A stretch of DNA of 64,000 nt, from assembly GCA_001566295.1 (NCBI GenBank), contig KQ964249.1, forward strand, positions 2,170,001-2,234,000, in the 5' to 3' direction. This DNA comes from Microdochium bolleyi. Lineage: Eukaryota; Ascomycota; Sordariomycetes; Xylariales; Microdochiaceae. Both the position numbers and the translations under genes were made by a program. The notes beneath the pieces are model-generated. The model had not been told where the DNA came from and did no database searches. It worked only from the letters and a program-made list of their open reading frames with translations. Positions 1-11,175 of the stretch are shown piece after piece (positions within the stretch are counted from its first letter, which is position 1; each line of letters starts with the position of its first letter).

Positions 1-2819
1 GGCATGCTGGCTGTAGACTTCAGAGCAGCTCGGGGTTCTTCCCAACATTTCGGTTCTGGGCACTCATTTATCGCCTGCACTAGCTTTCGTTACGCGCGTA
101 CTTGCGGGGTTCAGCAGATTGCGGTGAATAAGACATCGGAGAGTCGAGGCTAGGGCAGCTGTCAAGGTCGCCGGTATATGACCCCAGGTTGCTCTAGTCA
201 TCCGAGCTGGCCAATGAGCCATCTGTCAACGTCCGGGATGTAGTTGGCTAGCCTACCACCAGCATTGGAGGTGGTTTCGGAAACCGACCGTATGGACTCT
301 GCTCGAAGTGGTTTATGCTGAGAAATGGAGCTTGTCCCGGAACGAAGAGGGTTGCGAGGGTGCTGCCGCCGTGGGACTTGGTGTGTCTCTGGTGAGGCCG
401 CTAAAGATGCACAATGGCGGCGCAATGTTGCTAGGGTAGCGTGCGCTACTCGCACAGACATGGGCTGCACAACCCAAACACCAGACGTGCCCGACTGCGC
501 AGCCAGCCCACAAACTCGGAACCGAAGCCTGTTGGTCGAATCGCTGCGAGCCAATTGAGGAGCACCGAGGCGGAGATATTCTTGGTCAAGGAGGCCCGGC
601 GGCGGCGCGGTCTCAGCCAGAGTCAAGGGCGGTGGCAGCTCGCGGCAAATAGATTGGCGCATCCAAGCGCGCGCGCGGCTCGGTAGGGCTGAGCTGACTG
701 CTGCGCCCGCTCGCAAACTGGTTTCTGCTTGCGGAGTCCCGAGTCCAGGCTGTCAGCTGCGACCCTTGGGCAAGGCAAGCTTGCAGGTACAGGTACAGTA
801 TCGGTCGCGAGGCCCGCAGCGGTGGCGCCTCACCCGTCTCAGCCGCCCTCAGTCCTCCCTGCGGACCAGTGACGTCGGCTTGGTGGTGGCCATGTCGATA
901 ACTATTTGGGCGTCGCAATGATGACAAAGAGCGCAGAGGGCGTTGAAGCCATGCAGGTATGACATGCCTGTCTAATTGACTGGTCGGCATACCGTTGCAA
1001 TTCTGATCCGATGTCCTGCCGCTATAAATAGAGACCCAGGCAAGTCCTGGCGGCCGAGTGGCGTCATGGCAATTTGGCTGGCACTATGGACGGCGTACCC
1101 CGTGGCTCGTCTGGACAACCCCGTGCATGTCTTGAAGCGGCGCATCGGCCCCCAGCTGCTTAATGCTCAGGTTGTCCGCCGGCGCAACAGGAGCACTCCT
1201 GAGTTGGGGCGAGCTGTGTATATGTGACGACTCTTGGTGTAACGTCGACAGCTGAGCAGAAGTGTGCGGGCCCGAGAAGCTCGTTTGGACTCTACTTCTT
1301 CAGCAAAGTGGTGTGTGTCGGTGACCATGACGGGGGGCAGGGATCGGGCCAGGGTGCAGCTGCGCAATTCAGCGCCCCTGGGTGGGCTGTTGCCATTTCT
1401 GGACGGCGAGTTCCCACTCGGCCGAGCATCCTGGGAAACGCCTGGATATGGGTACCCTCAGGACGGATGGCCAGTCTTCCTCCCACACGCCGAGCTTAGG
1501 TGCTAAGTGGCAGCGTCCAGTCTGTGTAGAGACGATTCAGCCCAGCTGCCGATGAGGCTGCGATCTCTGTCCGATGCTGTCTGCAGCCTGCGGTGGCCTG
1601 CTGGCCGGGCACGCGGCCATGGCGAGTGCTGAATATAGCCGGACCAATCAACCGAAACATGTCTCTGGGCTGGCCGTCAGGAAACGGATCTGCATGCACA
1701 TTGTGCAAGGTTGCCTACATGACAGTACGGAATCCTCCGTAGTCAGATTTTAGGTAATCTTCCATAGGCAAGGTGCGCACGCACCCTGTTTCCCGGCGTG
1801 GGGCCCTGTCATGGGGTTCCGGAGAAGTCGGGCAGACCTCCTTCGACCCATGCTGTGGCTACCATTACCCCAAACCGGCAGGAGGACTTGTACCACGTCC
1901 GCCTCAACCTGAAGAGTGCTGACCCTCGAGTTCGACCGGCGTCAGGTAGTCATGGATGGAAGATCTTATCTATCCGTGGGTGGTGCTGTTGGGGCACGTC
2001 AGATCTAGTAGAACCTCGGTCCAACTGTGAACTCACCATTGTACCTTCATTCACTGTGCTAAGAGCTGTGATGCTGGCCAGCCTTCTCGTGGCAATTGGT
2101 GAGAGGCAGAGGGCGCTGTGTTTGTGACCAAAGCATGCTTTTGTCCAAAGGTCATTGCGCCACGTTCGATCGAGAAACGTGGACGACACGGGCTTGCAAA
2201 GTACAATACGAGCGGATGCGTCAGGCTTGTCCTGAGCTGTGGTTGACGGTTGGCGAAGATGTGCTCTCAATCGGCACGAAAAAGTGACCACGGCCGGAAT
2301 CTGTCTGCGAAGTTCAACGCGTCCGGGGATCGAAGGGCGATACTACTGGCGATGAGAGGTCGGCCACGCAGAAGCTTGAAAGGCCATTGGCGGCCGCTGT
2401 CGTTCGTTCCTTCCCACCCCGAGACGCTACAGCACCAGCCCCAAAGGCATCAAGAATGCACATGAGGCAGCAGTTGAGAGGAACCTGATGCAACCCCATG
2501 ATAGCCAGAGTACTCGCTGCCCCGATTCCCCGTCGATGCACAACCTGCATCACTCCCAAGCTCGGCTCCGAACTTACGCGGCACAACTGGCCACTCCCTC
2601 CGTGGGCTGCCTTTGATCCGCGGACACCAAATACCATCGACGACCAATTTGACTACGACGTCTTGACGGGATGACGGTTCCCGATCTTCTCTCGATATAA
2701 CAACAGCCCCCACCCTCGAAGCCCTGGGCAGGACGCTTGCTCCCCGGCCTAGATGAGGCTCCAATGCCAACATTGCACCCTGGAGTGAGGGAGATGACCA
2801 CTGCAAGTCAGACGACGGA
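1..2819. other. Gene-free left edge
   Basis: I see no supported gene here. Open frames on both strands are short (at most about 190 codons), overlap one another in antisense, lack the C/G-ending codon pattern of the real genes in this window, and contain no motif I recognise. No tRNA-like or repeat structure stood out. It may be the distal promoter region of the zinc-finger gene at 3717 or the 3' side of a gene outside the window. Confidence 0.55.
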
Positions 2820-3072
2820 GTGCCCGCCGCACGTAGCAAGAGTGGCAGCAGCTCACACATGTCGACCTGTACCAGCAAGTACCTGTCGTGGAGCACTGAG
2901 GCACAGCGCACACCGCGGCAGCGCCAGGCTCGTCTGATCCCCCGCCATCCCAAGCCCTCCCGCCGCACCAGCGCACCCTGGCTGCTGCCCCGTCGTCCTG
3001 CACATTGTGCCTTTATTTGCTCCATAGCCCGCCAAAGAGTCCGCTGCCTGTTGCGCAGGGGTCCGTCGCGCA

Positions 3073-3084
3073 GGGGGGGGGGGG
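3073..3084 (+). repeat. G12 homopolymer
   Basis: Twelve consecutive G residues within a C/T- and G-rich stretch about 640 bp before the zinc-finger start codon. It lies upstream of the TATA-like element, so probably outside the transcript. A single run is not a G-quadruplex by itself. Confidence 0.9.
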
Positions 3085-3424
3085 CAGCTCGCCCACGCCT
3101 CCCTGGGCGTTGCTGCCACCCCCAGCGGCCCCTGGTCCGCGCTAGTCGGGCCCTGTCTCCCTACGAGGCTGCTGTTGTGGTCGGCCTCCTTGAACTACAC
3201 CCGCTCTGTTCTCTGTTTCCTCAATTTGGAGCAGGATGTGGGCAGGCAGGCCTGTCTGTATCCGTCTCCACCCGTCTGGTCCTCTCCTGCGTGGCTAGAG
3301 GCTGGGAGCATGGCCATAAGAGCATCTGGAAGCCGATGTTCGTTAAGATGACAGCAACCCCTCGACCTTTGGACCACCACTGCTTATTCATACATCCACG
3401 ACAGACCACCCCGACCAAGTTTAT

Positions 3425-3716
3425 TATAAGCCTCCATACCCTGCCTCGCCACGGCCACTGCTCAACACCCTGAACACTAGTCAGGCCAAGGTCCTGCTCG
3501 ATATACTGCTCTAACTTCGCCCCATCGTCCCGCCTGGTCCTTCGACAAAGACCCCGTCCTTTAACACTCTCCTCGCAACGTCTTCTCGTCCATCACCAAG
3601 CATACCCCACCGGCAAGCTTTCGAGGTCTCCCGGACAAGCTTCGTTGCGATCGTATGTTTTCCCTCTTGCTCGGCCTCTTCTTTTCTTGTTTTTTCTCCT
3701 TTCCTTTTAGTCAAGA
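3425..3716 (+). promoter_or_regulatory. Core promoter and leader of the C2H2 gene
   Basis: A TATA-like TATAAG lies at 3425-3430, about 290 bp before the proposed start at 3717. The stretch from about 3480 to 3716 is rich in C and T, as fungal leaders often are. The only ATG I find between about 3475 and 3716 is at 3655, and it falls inside the proposed leader intron 3653-3710, so splicing would make 3717 the first AUG. The transcription start is not visible and is inferred. Confidence 0.45.
3653..3710 (+). other. Probable 5' UTR intron of the C2H2 gene
   Basis: A 58-bp segment begins with the donor GTATGT and ends with a long pyrimidine tract followed by TTTTAG, six bases before the start codon. 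Length and donor fit the other introns of the window. No clear CTRAC branch site is seen, which is the main weakness. Removing it also removes the sole upstream ATG of the leader (3655). Confidence 0.55.
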
Positions 3717-5242
3717 ATGGAACACCCATTTGCAGGGAGCGAGCATCAACGATCCTCATACTCATTGCTCGAAAGACCAGAAGACAGTGAAAACTCTTTG
3801 GCTGCAAAAGAGTATCCGGACACTACCAGTCAAGTGTCGACACCAAGACCAACGTCACCCTTGAATCGTCCATCGGCGATCGGTACATCTACGTCGTGGA
3901 TCACGAATAGTACGACGACCACCAGCGTCGGGCCCGTAGCGACGCTGAGATCCTCAAGGGACTATCTGCGACCACCTCAACATCAACCTCAATCGTCCCA
4001 TAACCTGCACCGCTACCCCGAAATGAGGTAGGCTTTGCACAATCTCACCATCGATGCACGTTCGATGCTAACAACGTTCAGTACCATGACAGCAATGCCC
4101 TTTGACTCCGGGATGGGTTTCGAAGCCTCGAGAGCCACATACACATGGCCCGGTATGCTCGAACCACCATCGTGTTCACTCCCGCTCGTGGTTTGGACTA
4201 ACAGACTGCTCTAGGGCTCGACCTCAACGCCAACTTCCTCGACAATAGTCTCTGCTCTGTTGGCCCCAGCTCGGACGCAGGAATGACATCGTCATCTGTT
4301 GATTCCCGGTCCATCACATCCAGCCCACCATACCCGAGGCTCACGGCGGAACAGCGTGAACTGAAAAGACAACGAGACATGGCCCGGAGGGATTCGAAAG
4401 CATCGGTACGCTCACACAGAGCCATGAGCGACTACCGTGCTTCACAGTCACCCCCGCTACCAATCCACGAGTTCAACGTGGGTCCGAGCATGGCAGTCTA
4501 CACCTCCTCGCAGCCGCAACTCTCGCTACTTCCTGAACCAGTCACAACGCTGCCTGGTGTGTCGACATATCTGCCATCGTCATATACAGCATCGCCGCCT
4601 CTTTCAGACCAGCAAGCAGCCATGTTCCCAGCCTCCTACGACTACCTAGGCATCAGTTACAACTCTGGATACACGTCTTCATCACCGCCTCCTTCACATT
4701 CGCACAGCCACGGCGCGCTCGCGTCACAATACCGGTCGCCACCAGTCCAGGACCACCATGGCATGATGTACCCAGCTCATTCTCCCATGCTCCCAGCCAG
4801 CGGGCCACTGCCTTCGGCGATCGGCAGCACAGTCCCAGAGCCAGGCCACGTACGAGTCGTCCAGACGCGGCCCAAGCCGCAGTGCTGGGAGCACGGGTGC
4901 AACGGCAGGCAGTTCTCCACATTCAGCAACCTGCTCAGACACCAGAGGGAGAAGTCCGGCCAGGCCACCAAGTCATCCTGCCCCAACTGCGGAGCGGAGT
5001 TCACAAGGACAACTGTAAGCAGCGCATCCTCCTCCCCACACTATCCTGACGTGACCCCCGCTTGAGTCCTTGCCTTCCGACCTGCGGCCTTGTAAGCACC
5101 GAGGTCCTTGGCATCAAGCGTTACCAACGAGGAGAGAACCACATGAACATGACAAATTGGCTGACCCGGTATTCTCCCATCGCAGGCTCGTAACGGACAC
5201 CTCCTGCATGACAAGTGCAAGGCGCGCAAGAGCTCCCCGTAG
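3717..5242 (+). CDS. C2H2-type zinc-finger protein, fungal type
   Basis: A four-exon gene: 3717-4027, 4082-4152, 4215-5014 and 5186-5242, giving 412 residues. All three joints keep the frame. The N-terminal 350 residues are Ser/Pro/Thr/Tyr-rich and look disordered. They contain a conserved-looking basic stretch at about residues 171-195, with TAEQRELKRQRDMARRDSK, which I associate with fungal C2H2 regulators. Two zinc-finger-like modules follow: one opens with CWEHGC at residue 351, and the other opens with CPNC at about 383 and is completed only by the last exon (HLLHDKC). The second finger thus ends in Cys, not His. The likely role is DNA-binding regulation in the nucleus, inferred from the fingers; targets are unknown. 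It stands alone, with no partner gene nearby. A start further upstream is unlikely because of the leader intron. Confidence in the gene is high, in its function low. Confidence 0.85.
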
Positions 5243-8200
5243 AATCTCACCACCTACGACGGATACATCACACACCTTGTCTCCTCGGAAAGAGGACCAT
5301 TGCACATAGACACGACTTCTTCTTCTTCTTCGGAACGGAGTGGGTTCTCCCCCCATCCCATACACCTAGGGTTCAAGAGATATTCCAAGATGTTTTCAGC
5401 ATAGAGGAAGGGCAAAAATGTTTTCTTTCATGTTACCGAATCACGATTGTGTTTCCTTGGAGTTTTGCTATGGAGGGCCGACTGCTTCGATGGGTTCTGG
5501 ATTTAAGGGAGCCGAAAGGAGGGGTGCGCGGGCACCTTGCACATAAAGATACACACTCGCTTCCATGTACAAAGTTTTGATTCAAAAGGTGTGGGTTACG
5601 CCTCTGTTACGGTAGATTTAAGAATGAGAGGACGCTGTCAGCAACCACCAACACCACCACCACCACCACCACCACTATCTGTGCATGAGCTTGGCCAGGT
5701 CGGGAGCATTTGCCAAAAGAGAGCAATCAACGACGAACATAAGCTTGCTTACACACCTCCTGTCCGCATCTGGCGTGATGATTGCCATCACGCAGCACAG
5801 TCCCAGGCGACCAGCTGACAGCCCTTCTCCGGTAGCATCGACGTGATGTACTGGACGGTGGTGCGGGTAGCGCAGCTGACCAAGACGTGGGGATGAGGTC
5901 AGCACGAACTGATCCGGCAGCGCGCGCGGAAGCCCCCAACTCGACGGGAAGCTCCTTAGCCTCGCACGGCACTTTTCAAGAGCCGCCCGGCACAGGCCGC
6001 GTCCCTCTGTGGCACTATCGATGTCTGTTGCGGAACTTGGCACAGGCAAGATGCCCGGCTGCGGGTCGTGTTCCGCGGGCTGCTGAGTGGGCACCCACTC
6101 CGGTGTGGAGTCGCGGAAGAGCGCCATCTACGCCGCGCCGACGGGCACGCCCGGTCAGTGGCTGGAACCGTTCGGTCCAGCAGGACGAGGCGTCCCGGGG
6201 TTCGAGCTGAGGCTCCACATCCGCCTTCCCAGGCCGCCTCCGGATTGGCCGGCGGAGAGGCGCAGAAAGATCATGTCACTGACCACCTGCATGTGGACCC
6301 CGCAGGGCCCCGCAGGGGTTCTTCCGTTCTTGATCGAATATCTCTCCATCCGACCATGTCAGAGATCCATGGATGTCTTCGGTGCATGGGTTCGCAGCTG
6401 GCGGCCGCTTTGTCTGCTGGGATGTGCATGGCGAAAGCTTTACTCGTTGATCTAGGCCCTTTGTTCGCGGCACCGGAGCCAGTCGGATGCCGCTCTCGAA
6501 ACATCGAGTCGTCACCGTGGAGACCACTGTGATCCAAGCATCTGCTACGGAATCACGAAGTCAAGAGCAGAGTTTGCAGGATGGACCAGGCTGAGCCATG
6601 GGAGTGGCCCATAGCTGACCGGCCGGGCCGGGCAAGCCGAACGAGTCGGGCACTCGTGCTCAGAGTCCTAGCCGCCGAACCCAAGGTATCGAAGCACCAC
6701 CAGCAGAGCCCAAGTCTGCCCAGGCATTCTAGAATCTCCAACGTCGAGGTCCAGGCCGTGAAGTCTCAAGGAGCCGGTGTGATTGTTCCCGGACAGGGTT
6801 GGGCAAGCCAGTCCACGAGGCACTTGGCATGATTGCGTTGATTGCGGTCGGTTGTATTACCGTGTCCAATGGCGACAAGACTTTTCCATTACTGTAGGCT
6901 CATGGCTTCCGCTGACTCGACACGGCATCACGGGAGGACAGCTTGGCCAGGATGTCGACCTTGCAGGCAGTCAACGGGAAGATCCAAACGTTATCTCGCC
7001 ACAAGCAAGGGACGGACGAGCCCGGTAGACCCTGAAAGCACGCCGAGGGAGCTCTTGAGGGTGGCGAACCGTGGAGGCTGGCAGGTAGCGGCAGCAAAAG
7101 GCGGGCTGTGAGTGGCGGATGGCAGAGGATCAAGCGAGATGCATCAAGATGGACATGGGTCAAGCAGCGTGTGAAGGGGGGTTGACTTAGAGGCGGTGCG
7201 TTCTTGTCAGACGCACGCAAGTTCCACAAGTCGCCAGGCGTGAGCTGTTGGCTGTTGCCTGAGGCGGGAAGGCGCGGGTCGCATCTGGGCGCCATGTTAC
7301 CTGCATGAAGAGGATGCTCTTTTTGCAACCACGCGGCTCCTGCCCTTGCATGTCTTCGCCGCCGCTCGGCCGCCTCCGCCATTGCCGGCTCTTCTCACCT
7401 TGCGGCTTCCCAACTCGCACTGCTATTTTCCGCTGGACGACACCCTTCAACGCTCCGCACGGGCTTTCGGCTGACCCCCACGCCTCAACTCCGCTCACAT
7501 CAGAGAAGATAGCTCTTGCGATCCTCTGTCCTCGTAGAGACAAGCCACCGCGTTAGTGGTAGGACTCGTAGCAGGTCACAGCATCTCCAGAGCTCTTCAT
7601 CTTCATCAATTCGACAACGGCGTCCCGAAAAAGCCCGCCGCTGACACCCCACGATGTGCATTCTTTCCTCGGCCGCGTCCTTTCACTGAGTGGCAAACAC
7701 AGGCCTTCGATCAACGCAAGTCTGACTCCTGGCCTCTAAACTGCACTTCCGGGTTCGCGGCACGCAGTGCTGCGGTCACAAGCAGCACCACGCTCCTGAA
7801 CAGCGGTCATCAGCTGCCGAGTCCACCAGACACAACACAGCTGTCGAGTCTGGCCTTCGCTAGTGACGCGGACAGCAAAATGCACATGTGGCAGAAGGGA
7901 GGCTGTGCAACCGTCACCGCAAAATACTACCTCTTCCAGGAAGACCGTGCTACCCTCAAGGTTTGCATGTATCCATCTCGCCCGAGCTGGGAAAACAGGG
8001 CGAGACCAGCTCCAAGAGCTTGGCCACAGCTGACAATCTGCTCCTGCCTCGGAACAGGTTGTATCAAGGCACCGGCTACATTGCTTGTACCCCTGCCCAG
8101 CCCTCAGTGTGCACTGCGCCGAGGCTGGATGGCCAGGTGTGCTGCAGAGAGAGCCATTGAAATGGAGCTCAATGCGTACAATCTCATACCTGACCTGGCA

Positions 8201-11175
8201 AAAGGAAAAGGGACGCACGAAACGGATAAACTAGGATATACTCAGGCACAGGGTACGCATTCAGTACACACCCAAAGACTGCTGACAGGGAAGTGTCGGG
8301 GTAGAGACTAACCACCAATCAGTAAGAACACACCTTACGGGAGCGTGATCGGCGTTGCGGAACGACCCGCGAACATTTTTGCATCCCAGTACAGGGCCTC
8401 CGAGCTTCACCCCACGTCTCCACTGGAGGCAGTGTCGTCGGCCGTGCAGTGGTGGTACTGTAAGCGGGGTTTCGGGGACGGGGCATGTATTTCGTGCGCA
8501 GGCAAGGACGAGATGCTGTCAGCGCGGCTGTCTGCCCTGACAATGAGCTGCTTTGAGGTCGCGCGAGGTACAATTTGGCCCTGGAGGACCCGCCCATGTA
8601 ACCATGGCCGTCCAAATAAACTGCGTGCTCCGACGAAGTACATCATTCTTCCGTTTTGGGTGAGGTTCTGGCCCCCAAAAACAATGCAATGCCCGTGGAC
8701 ATGCTTACACACAATGGAGGAACCTTGCGCTGACTGATTACCTCTACACCGAGTGGCGAATACAGGCCCCGCGCGCTCTCACGGGGAACGTGGATGGTGG
8801 TTTATATTGACACCCGGATATCTTCGCACGTGGTGGGGGAGGGGTCCCATCGCAGAAATCGATGGACTCGGACTCTCTGACAATGCGGCAGCTGTTCCCA
8901 AGTTGGCTATACAGGCCCACGATGGGGGCTGATCTCCGGCGAGCGGGCATGCTTCAACGCGTGCAATCGGCACGCCCTTCGACCCCGGTGAATTACTTGA
9001 TGTGTAAAAATAGCTGGGACTCGTGAGTTGGGGATAGATGCACACAAAGGTTGGTACAATAGGCGAGCCCAGCATGGGCAGAAGACACGATGTGACAGTG
9101 CTCTGCTCATTTTAGTTTTAGGTTCGCGAATGGCGAAATTGCCCGACTGGGAAGCGAAGCCTCGCGTTCGAATTAGTGGTGCCCACCAGGACGTTGCAGT
9201 CACAGCCTTGCGGGCGAGGCGGGCTGGGCTGTCAGCGACACCTTGGCATGCCATAAGGGCACATTTCCCAAACTGGCCACGCGCGCGCATGGGGTGTGTG
9301 CTCGGGAGAAGAGGATCTCCGGGTACCTACTCGCACTCTGGCCAACCAGGAGACAGACAAGTACGGACATACTTCCCACCTTGCCATGGAGTTCTTTCGG
9401 TAATGTTCGGGGGGTTTCTCGGCCTACCTTCGCGTCTGTCCCAATGGAACGATACTGGTCTGATGCATGTTCACTGCACGGATTAGTGCGCTGTCGTGGG
9501 GACGGAAGAAAGGCACAAGAACGGACTGCCCTTTCCACGATAGAGCTCCGGACTCTGCAGGGTCTAAATCTGAGCCAGGGGGCATCTCGGATATTCGTCA
9601 CTATTCATAGGGCTGGACGACAAGGGGTCGTCGTGGCGGGTGCGTTTCTTGTGCTTGTGGGCCGGCATCACTTATGTAATTCGCGCTCGGTAGGTTCCAC
9701 CAGTGCTGCTGAGTCCTCAGTGGAAGGAGAAACTATGGTGGCGTATGGGCCGTGCAGTGCATGAGGAGCTGCAGGCGAGTTTCGACATTTGATCCCGGTT
9801 CACAGACTTAGGCCCCCAAGGGGACCAATTGATATGTATCGGTCCTTCACAGAGGAATAGGAAGGTGCCCGAGACTCTGCTCGCTTGTTGTCTAAAAGCT
9901 TGTCCGAGGCTGGGCTGCCAGACATGGCCGAGAGTTCTTCAAGTGGCGGCAGTCGAGGATAAACCCTGGTCTAAAAAGACAAGAATGTGATTCTTGCGGG
10001 CATTGGAGGTCAACACTAGAGTCGGAAGTTCGGTAAAGGGCAAATGGACCCGATCTCGGTCGTCCTTCGCGACATTGGTCCTGACCTTGCGGATGGTTTC
10101 TATGTGGACGTGCAAGCCCGTCCTCGGAACTGGATTTTCCTCTCTTGCTGTAAGCCTCGTGCGTTGTTTGACAGGAGGGGACCGATTCCTTAGTGCTAGA
10201 CCGAATTGGATCGTGTGAGATGACCAAATCCACCTTGGTCTATTTCTGAAAAGTGCGAAGTGTGCTCGCGACAGCCCCGGAGTCGGCCAAGGGGTCCATG
10301 TTCGGAGAAAGTGCGAGGTCCACTGTCCTGGGGTCCCTCGGGGATCTCAGAATGCTGGCCGATGCCTTCGCCACAGCTCCGTGCATGTACCCAGGACACA
10401 AGCGTTGACGGGCAACGACGCAAGTCCGCACACGTGTTGATGGCCGGGACACTGCAAGGAGGCTCTCCACTGATAGGGCAGACCACGTAAGGGTAGTCCA
10501 GGGCTGCAGATCCGGCTCCGTAGGGAATGGCTGCATGCGACGCTGCGATGCAACCAGCACTGAACAGAGTTCAGTGACCAAGGAGCTTGTCTTGCTTGTC
10601 TACTGCTGACCCCAGAAGCGTCGTCGGGGCTCGTTTGCTGTGGTTGGCCGAGATGGGTTTCCTCCTCTGTCAGCGACACCCCTTCACGTTTCCCTCGATC
10701 GGCTAAGGGCCTTGTGCAGGGGCTGCGAGAGGCCTGAAGCATGGCATGGCGGCGAACATGGCAGGGTCGGGCTGCTGTGTCTTGGAGATACCTGCGAGGT
10801 ACATTGACGAGATTCGGCTTCGAGGCTGCGGGTTGAATGACATCCATGGATGCATGCAACTGCACATGGCGTGGCCTGCTTCGAAAACGGCGTTCAAGGC
10901 GCTTCCCGCACACTCTAAAGTGAATTTGAGTTGCTGCTCAGGTCAGGCCGGGGCCTTGACATGACGTGACTAAGCAAGCACAAGCACGCGCCCCACAAAC
11001 GCGCCAGACCACATTGGGATGCGACGATGCCTTCGCCAGAACAACAACAATAACAACGATCTCTACCACGGCAGCAAGGAGGACAGCGATAGCAACTCGG
11101 TGTCGTGTTCATGTTGAAGCAAGAAGCTCACCGCGCCATGAAGACTCAGGCCAATAGAGCGTCCCGGTTGCCACG
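5243..11175. other. 5.9 kb gene-free block
   Basis: No recognisable gene. The longest open frame (7556-8311, +, 251 codons) and others of 150-190 codons on either strand have no known domain, are mirrored by antisense frames and lack the codon bias of the flanking genes. The left end holds the 3' UTR of the zinc-finger gene and a short ACC repeat. The last 200 bp or so before 11176 should include the APC2 promoter and leader; the stretch 10966-11160 is A/C-rich, as such leaders often are. Base composition is near that of the genes, so this does not look like an AT-rich, RIP-degraded transposon. Confidence 0.5.
5653..5674 (+). repeat. (ACC)n microsatellite
   Basis: About seven tandem ACC units within a slightly longer, imperfect A/C-rich run from 5643. 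It lies downstream of the zinc-finger gene and is not in a supported coding region. Confidence 0.9.

Noticed and set aside
2820..3473. 217-codon plus-strand frame before the zinc-finger gene
   Set aside because: Arises from C/T- and G-rich promoter DNA; no domain, and it would run through the TATA-like element.
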